From contig CATNEN010000034.1 of NCBI GenBank assembly GCA_950097015.1, positions 6,528,501-6,592,500 of the forward strand: a DNA stretch of 64,000 nt, in the 5' to 3' direction. The notes below the pieces were generated by a model that did no database searches, had not been told where the DNA came from, and was given only the letters and a program-made list of their open reading frames with translations. Source of the stretch: Macrostomum hystrix. Taxonomy: Eukaryota > Platyhelminthes > Macrostomidae. Of this stretch, positions 55,701-64,000 are shown in pieces (the first letter of the stretch is position 1; each line of letters starts with the position of its first letter). Both the position numbers and the translations under genes were made by a program.

Positions 55701-57074
55701 CATTACAGAATTGCATTACAGGCTCTATGTAGTAAATGTTCGAGGTTGTCGGCAAACATAACCTTTTTTAGCCGCAAACATTTGGCTTTTTTCTCTTTGC
55801 TTTTAATTTCCCCTCAATAAATTAGCAGTAACTTCAATGAGAAAATCTTGCTTTATTGATTACGCTCGTAAATTAAAGTTCTCCAAAGAGTGAGAATATT
55901 ACGAGTTACAATTAACTTACAATGCCAGTTATTTTGTCCATCACAGTTACCTACGTCCATGAAAATGGATTAGAATATATATAGCAGCCGAGTTGCTAAG
56001 ACCTAGTCATCTTAAACAAAGGTCTCGCGTGCCTACTTAAACATTTACCAATTGTCAACGTATTTCCTGGAATTAATTATTTTCTTTGCTTCCCAAAAAT
56101 CGACTTACTTAAGGTGAATTGGCATGCGCTTTCTGATTGGTTGCTATTTTTAGTAATAGAAACTTGGATCTTCCGAGTTTCAAACTGCATGAAAACTAAC
56201 TGCGCTTATGCAGAATGTGCGAGAAGCAGGACTTTGGGAGATTTTTCAAAGTTGCCTACAGGTCCTGAATTCCCAATAAATGACCAGCGACTACGAACTA
56301 GAGATTTAGACTTCAGATTGAGAGGTGTTGGGAGAGGGAATCCATAACAAGCCGAAAAAATGAAAATTTCCCTCCAGGTCGTTCGATAAAGTCTCTCGTC
56401 AGTCCGCTTGGGGCTCGAATTCTCACCTGGCCTCGCCCGCCCTGTTCGAGCCGAGCTCCGGCCACCTCAGCCGGCTGACTATGGGCCGCCGCAACTCTCA
56501 GACAATGCAGAGCATTGATGTCACCTCACATTTCGACGTGGTCAATCTGGAAACCGAGCCAATTTTTCATCGCTCCGGCGGCGCGTCGACAAGCGTCGAC
56601 GAAGAAGCGCGTCGCAGCCTCCTTAGCTATCTGCGCTCCTCTTCGTCGTCGTCTCCGCCGCCGCCACCCCCGCCGCAGACGACATCGATGCCGCCGCCGC
56701 GTCCGTTGTTCGACTCCGTTGACGCCTCCTCTTCGACGGCGCAGTTGGTCCGCTCGCGGCCGCAGCCGTACGAGGCCGTTGTGCGCGAGGTTCGGCACGA
56801 GGTCAGCTACGTGCAGCCGGCCACGCTGTCAGCTCAATCCTACACCGTCGGCACCGTCAAGCCAGACGAGGACAGTCGCGGCGGGGCGAGCCGGGCGAAG
56901 TCGGTTGATTTGGACGCCCAACTGGACGCTCTGCTAGCCATGGAAGCTGTCCGCGGCAGCTCGTCGCGAAATGTCACCACCAAAACGACGACGACGACCA
57001 ATAGAACGGTTGGGAATGGCAGCGCCTTCTATCGGAATCAGTTTGAGGAGCTGTCGCTAACCAAGTTTGACTGA
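40742..57074 (+). CDS. Spectrin-repeat and Ig-domain cytoskeletal protein, 16 exons
   Basis: Exons: 40742-41035, 41362-41991, 42415-42606, 43340-43521, 43605-43773, 44390-44584, 45093-45323, 46183-46335, 46535-46709, 47215-47916, 49323-49608, 51424-51719, 53441-53610, 53681-53965, 54623-54822, 56378-57074. All junctions are GT-AG, phases agree, total 1618 residues. Residues 1-760 are spectrin-like helical coils (DWVHGPGTKLLD, EEWQRRWDRRQAEL). Six Ig domains follow (about 790-1386) with W/DxGxYxC hallmarks: PDASWLKD…GVYKCLATNEAG, EVTWFRD, SVVWRFNG, TVTWLKDD, and a last one split over exons 14-15. The tail has a 7-Pro run and LDAQLDALLAME, similar to a paxillin LD motif. Architecture recalls CCDC141 or titin/palladin relatives; the precise orthologue is unknown. 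The last intron (54823-56377) is AT-rich with nothing recognised. The ATG is 10 nt after a CTGCTCAG acceptor. Confidence 0.85.
41090..41325. repeat. Tandem repeat, irregular unit (spectrin-Ig intron 1)
   Basis: Copies of CCATCCAATCAGAGACTGAC plus TCAGTCACTCCGAAGCC, about 36-45 bp, ending some 35 bases before the acceptor at 41361. Confidence 0.85.
42025..42290. repeat. Minisatellite, 37-bp unit (spectrin-Ig intron 2)
   Basis: About seven copies containing GGTGGTTGGTGGACGGAAGG, starting about 35 bases after the donor. Confidence 0.9.
42830..43260. repeat. Minisatellite, 19-bp unit (spectrin-Ig intron 3)
   Basis: About twenty copies of TGTACCCAACGTACTCA plus two bases, preceded by TCTAAAGTTCCCAACG variants. 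Because 19 is not a multiple of three, all three plus frames read through it as the same cycling peptide. Confidence 0.95.
43826..44325. repeat. Minisatellite, 21-bp unit (spectrin-Ig intron 5)
   Basis: About 24 copies of AATCAACTGCAATCAGATTT plus one base, with rare T-to-C variants. Open frames across it are artefacts. Confidence 0.95.
44790..45010 (+). repeat. Dispersed repeat copy (spectrin-Ig intron 6)
   Basis: Contains ATATCTCGACGATGCTGACA, CGGACGGCTTTGAAAGTTAG and AAAATCGGTCATTCTGTTTG in that order, matching an aPKC intron at 61240-61380. No coding capacity; class unknown. Confidence 0.7.
45348..46165. repeat. Minisatellite, 21-bp unit resembling 3' splice sites (spectrin-Ig intron 7)
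   Basis: About 39 copies of CTGGATTTCTCACAGCTGCA plus one base. It starts about 20 bases after the donor and ends about 20 before the acceptor. Each unit carries TTTCTCACAG, a good acceptor. Long frames on both strands are repeat artefacts. Confidence 0.95.
46735..47210. repeat. Pyrimidine-rich tandem repeat (spectrin-Ig intron 9)
   Basis: Copies of CACCCACCCCATCATCCCTA with length variation, extending to within a few bases of the exon 10 acceptor at 47214, so the array may supply the polypyrimidine tract itself. Confidence 0.9.
47990..48660. repeat. Minisatellite, about 45-bp unit (spectrin-Ig intron 10)
   Basis: About fourteen copies containing GGATTATTGTGAGGGAATCG and TAAATCCTTCAATAGG. 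Confidence 0.95.
48905..49215 (+). repeat. tRNA-derived SINE, family 1, copy b (spectrin-Ig intron 10)
   Basis: A box GTGGCAGAGTGGTCTAACGC and B box GAGCTCGATTCC head, body ending GAATTGCCTCCTCGCTGGCT. It includes an internal TATTATTATTA run near 49048. It is the best-preserved copy of the family here. Confidence 0.85.
49690..51002. repeat. Minisatellite, about 28-bp hairpin unit (spectrin-Ig intron 11)
   Basis: About 40 copies of AAATAGCGTGGTCTTTCCCC plus a run of 4-12 G. GGGGAAA and TTTCCCC within a unit are complementary. Two units are interrupted by the same 80-90-bp insert (50710 and 50917, TTTCGTTAGTGCATTTTTTC), so the insert was duplicated with its unit. Each unit also contains TCTTTCCCCAG followed by G, an acceptor consensus. 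Confidence 0.95.
51830..52650. repeat. Minisatellite, 20-bp unit (spectrin-Ig intron 12, first array)
   Basis: About 40 copies of GATGCTTCAGAGACTCTTCC, with A/G variants at two sites. All three plus frames are open through it, an artefact of composition. Confidence 0.95.
52830..53375. repeat. Minisatellite, 20-bp unit (spectrin-Ig intron 12, second array)
   Basis: About 27 copies of CCCGATCCCTTAGGTAATCT or the AAACT variant. Each unit carries AGGTAA, a near-perfect 5' splice site. It is adjacent to but unlike the preceding array; the junction at 52650-52830 has mixed units. Confidence 0.95.
54056..54345 (+). repeat. tRNA-derived SINE, family 2, copy b (spectrin-Ig intron 14)
   Basis: tRNA-like A box (TAGCCTAGTGGATAGAGC) and B box (GGTTCGATTCC) head; the body matches the copy at 5347 along its length (CAGTTCACCCAGCTGTTAAA, CAGTCCATGGACTGAACAGC). 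Confidence 0.85.
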
Positions 57075-58030
57075 TATTTTATTAACTACTTTAACTAATT
57101 GCTTTGGTTGCGGTGTTAGTTTTTTTAGTAAGTTTGACAAAGAAAAGGTCTTAGCAAACTAGTAATCTATTTTTAGCATCAAACGAACCAGCAAGGATGA
57201 CTTTCAAAATTTTATTGGCTGACATCAGTCACGTGCTGCGTACTTAAAAATGGGGTTCCCACTCGAATTTCTAAAAATAGCAACAATGCGATGCTTGGCG
57301 TATCAAGTTTTGACAAGTTTGATATTGAATTTATTACAATTTTTGAGCGTTTTGCCGAATTTTTCTAACATAATTTCTAATTTATTTAAACATTATCTCC
57401 GCAAGAAGAAATTAACAAGTGATTAGCTCGTAATTGCGCCATCGATTGCCTGTCGTTCATATTTTTACAAAACGTATTTAAACATAGTAAGAGTTTTGAC
57501 TTTAGCAATACTTATTAGCTACATAACTACATATTATATTATTAAATGCTCCATTCCAACTAATTGTACTCTATTTGTACGTCACTTTAAACATGTTTAT
57601 GATAGGAATTAAGCTCATTTGTAATATGTTGTGCACCAACTGCTGTTGACCAGCATATTTATAATTATTAAACATTATTTTTATACTGAAAACTATTTTC
57701 TGTTAAACGTAAAAATAAACAAAAATTTTATGCGAAAAAGCAAATTTTTTTTCACTTATTCAACAAATGAAAACAGAGAGGTGCATATAATTTACGCTAA
57801 ACTTATTGGATAATTGTTTTTCATAGTCTTTTAGTCAGTACAATGCGCGCATGCAGTTAAAATAACAGTAGCAATAGTAACGCACAGATAACGCACAATA
57901 ATAAGAGCTTGTTAATCTACTCACCATTTTAGTTGTCTAAATTCTATGAAAATAACCATAATAAATTCGCATGGTAATTTCATTGAACAACTTCGATTGT
58001 CTTCTATGATTGGATACGCCGAATGAACTA
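57075..58030. other. AT-rich stretch 3' of the spectrin-Ig gene
   Basis: No gene seen. AATAAA at about 57713 is a possible poly(A) signal for the gene ending at 57074. Confidence 0.45.
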
Positions 58031-58039
58031 TACCATTCA

Positions 58040-59455
58040 ATAATACATCCCATCCGAAACCATAGTCACATCCCCTCACACACCGCATCTCATCCCACAC
58101 CGCATCCCATCCCACCCCACACCGCATCCCATCTCATCCCACACCGCATCCCATCCCATCCCACACCGCATCCATCCCCACACCGCCTCCCATCCCACAC
58201 CGCATCCATCCCCACACCGCCTCCCATCCCACACCGCATCCCATTTCACACCACATCCCATCTCACACCGCCTCCCATCCTACACCGCCTCCCATCCCAC
58301 ACCGCATCCATCCCCACACCGCATCCCATCCCACCCCACACCGCATCCCATCTCATCCCACACCGCATCCCATCTCATCCCACACCGCATCCCATCCCAT
58401 CCCACACCGCATCCATCCCCACACCGCATCCCATCCCACACCGCATCCATCCCCACACCGCCTCCCATCCCACACCGCATCCATCCCCACACCGCCTCCC
58501 ATACCACACCGCATCCCATTTCACACCACATCCCATCTCACACCGCCTCCCATCCTACACCGCCTCCCATCCTACACCTCGAAGCAGTGCCGATGACGCC
58601 TACCCGTGAGGCTGCCCTGGAGGCGTCTCACCGACACCTGCTGAGGTCGGCGCTTGGCATCCGCTACCCTGAGACTGCGAGCAACGCCGAGCTGACCGCG
58701 AGAGCCCGTGTGCCCTCCCTCGCTCGTTCCCTGCAAAGGCGTCGGCAAATGCTGGCCGGCCACTGCCTGCGGGCTCATGCGAGGGGTGCGGGCCCGCCGC
58801 TCGCGACCCTTCTGCTCAACCCGCCCAGTGAAGGCCTTCGACGTGGACAGGGCCGTCGCGTGACTCTACTTGATTGCCTTTTAACTGACTTGCAGAGTCT
58901 TGGCTTCTCCCCTCAGGCTGCTGCCAGGGCTGACTCCCGCGTTTTTCGGCAGCGTGTGTTCGCTGCAGTTTTCTAACCTCCGCAGCGTCCGTTATTATTA
59001 TTATTATTATTATCCTACACCGCATCCCATCTCACACCGCCTCCCATTCTACACCGCATCTCATCTCACACTGCATCCCATCTCACACCGCCTCCCATCC
59101 CACACCGCATCCCATCTCACACCGCCTCCCATCCTACACCGCATCCCATCCCACACCGCATCCCATCTCACACCGCATCCCATCCCATCCCATCCCACAC
59201 CGCATCCCATCACATCCCACACCGCATCCCATCCCATCTCACACCGCATCCCATCCCATCCCATCCCACACCGCATCCCATCACATCCCACACCGCATCC
59301 CATCCCATCTCACACCGCATCCCATCCCATCCCATCCCACACCGCATCCCATCACATCCCACACTGCATCCCATCCTACACCACCTCCCATCCTACACCG
59401 CCTCCCATCCCACACCGCATCCCATCCCACACCGCATCCCATCCCACACCGCATT
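58040..59455. repeat. Minisatellite array (CCCACACCGCAT family), split by a retrotransposon
   Basis: Irregular 16-21-bp units of CATCCCACACCGCATCCCAT type occupy 58040-58572 and 59013-59455. The second block ends directly at the aPKC stop codon region, so it probably lies in that gene's 3' UTR or flank. Confidence 0.9.
58572..59013 (+). mobile_element. 5'-truncated non-LTR retrotransposon (reverse transcriptase C-terminal tail)
   Basis: The frame 58587-58976 encodes the post-polymerase tail seen in RTE-type endonuclease-reverse transcriptases: HLLRSALGIRYPE, NAELTARARVPSLA, RRRQMLAGHCLR and QGRRVTLLDCLLTDL. It ends in a stop, a short 3' UTR and a (TTA)n tail at 58992-59013. The insertion is inside a minisatellite; ATCCTACACC occurs at both borders, compatible with a target duplication or with the array itself. 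Confidence 0.8.
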
Positions 59456-59469
59456 GCACTGCTGGACAG

Positions 59470-63750
<4,281 letters not shown>

Positions 63751-63844
63751 CTGCTGATGGCGCTGACTGCTTGAGCACGATGGCTGGGGAATCGCCAATG
63801 CATATGCGAATTGGGAATACAGTCTGTGGACTCAATTTGCTTGT

Positions 63845-64000
63845 CCCCTCCCATCTTCTCCGATCTCATCCTCCCATCTCATCCTCCCCATCTCATCCTC
63901 CCTATCTCATCCTCCCTATCTCATCCTCTCCCCATCTTATCCTCTCCCCATCTTATCTTCTCCTATCTCAGCTTCTCCCATCTCATCCTCCCTATCTCAT
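63845..64000. repeat. Minisatellite, about 17-18-bp unit, running off the window
   Basis: Copies of CATCTCATCCTCCCTATC type continue to the last base; probably intronic to aPKC. Confidence 0.9.

Noticed and set aside
40742-57074. Calling this gene titin, kalirin or UNC-89
   Set aside because: No fibronectin-III, kinase, SH3 or RhoGEF domain is visible in the 16 joined exons; only the coil-Ig architecture is supported.

Overview
This window is nuclear DNA from an animal, most likely a spiralian invertebrate of flatworm type (an inference, not proven). The genes are split by introns with clean GT-AG borders and consistent phases. Minisatellites fill most introns. tRNA-headed SINEs, mariner, hAT, BEL/Pao and non-LTR elements are interspersed. 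Several coding exons start 8-30 nt after a perfect 3' splice site, which fits spliced-leader trans-splicing or short 5'UTR introns.

Layout: (1) 1-107, possible edge of a minus-strand exon. (2) 1676-8102 (+), complete nine-exon AVL9 homologue (DENN-family, late secretory pathway), with a dead mariner in an intron. (3) 11465-12784, second mariner, partly inverted. (4) 13353-31935 (+), a cluster of one unfamiliar gene family. Each gene has an N-terminal coiled-coil segment followed by repeated exon pairs (called X and Y here) with NHL-like beta-propeller character. Gene B1 has two X-Y pairs, B2 has three, B3 is truncated with an in-frame TAG, and a fourth decayed coiled-coil copy follows. An internally deleted BEL/Pao retrotransposon separates B2 from B3. 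(5) 31.9-35.9 kb, AT-rich, nearly empty, with one candidate MITE. (6) 35923-36821, non-autonomous hAT element with perfect 8-bp target duplication and an internal minisatellite. (7) 36938-38488 (+), PRDM9-like SET plus zinc-finger gene whose five homogenised fingers differ only at DNA-contact positions. (8) 40742-57074 (+), a 16-exon gene for a 1618-residue protein with spectrin-like coiled coils, six Ig domains and a proline-rich tail. (9) 58-59.5 kb, minisatellite split by a 5'-truncated non-LTR retrotransposon. (10) 59470-~63750 (-), atypical protein kinase C, including a small C-terminal exon beyond an intronic array.

AVL9 (secretion, polarity), aPKC (polarity) and the spectrin-Ig protein (cytoskeleton) are conserved cell-biology genes; nothing shows that they are co-regulated. 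The least familiar items are the modular X-Y family and the intronic minisatellites, several of whose units look like 3' splice sites. Gene models were assembled by hand from splice consensus, phase and remembered family patterns; no database search was run.
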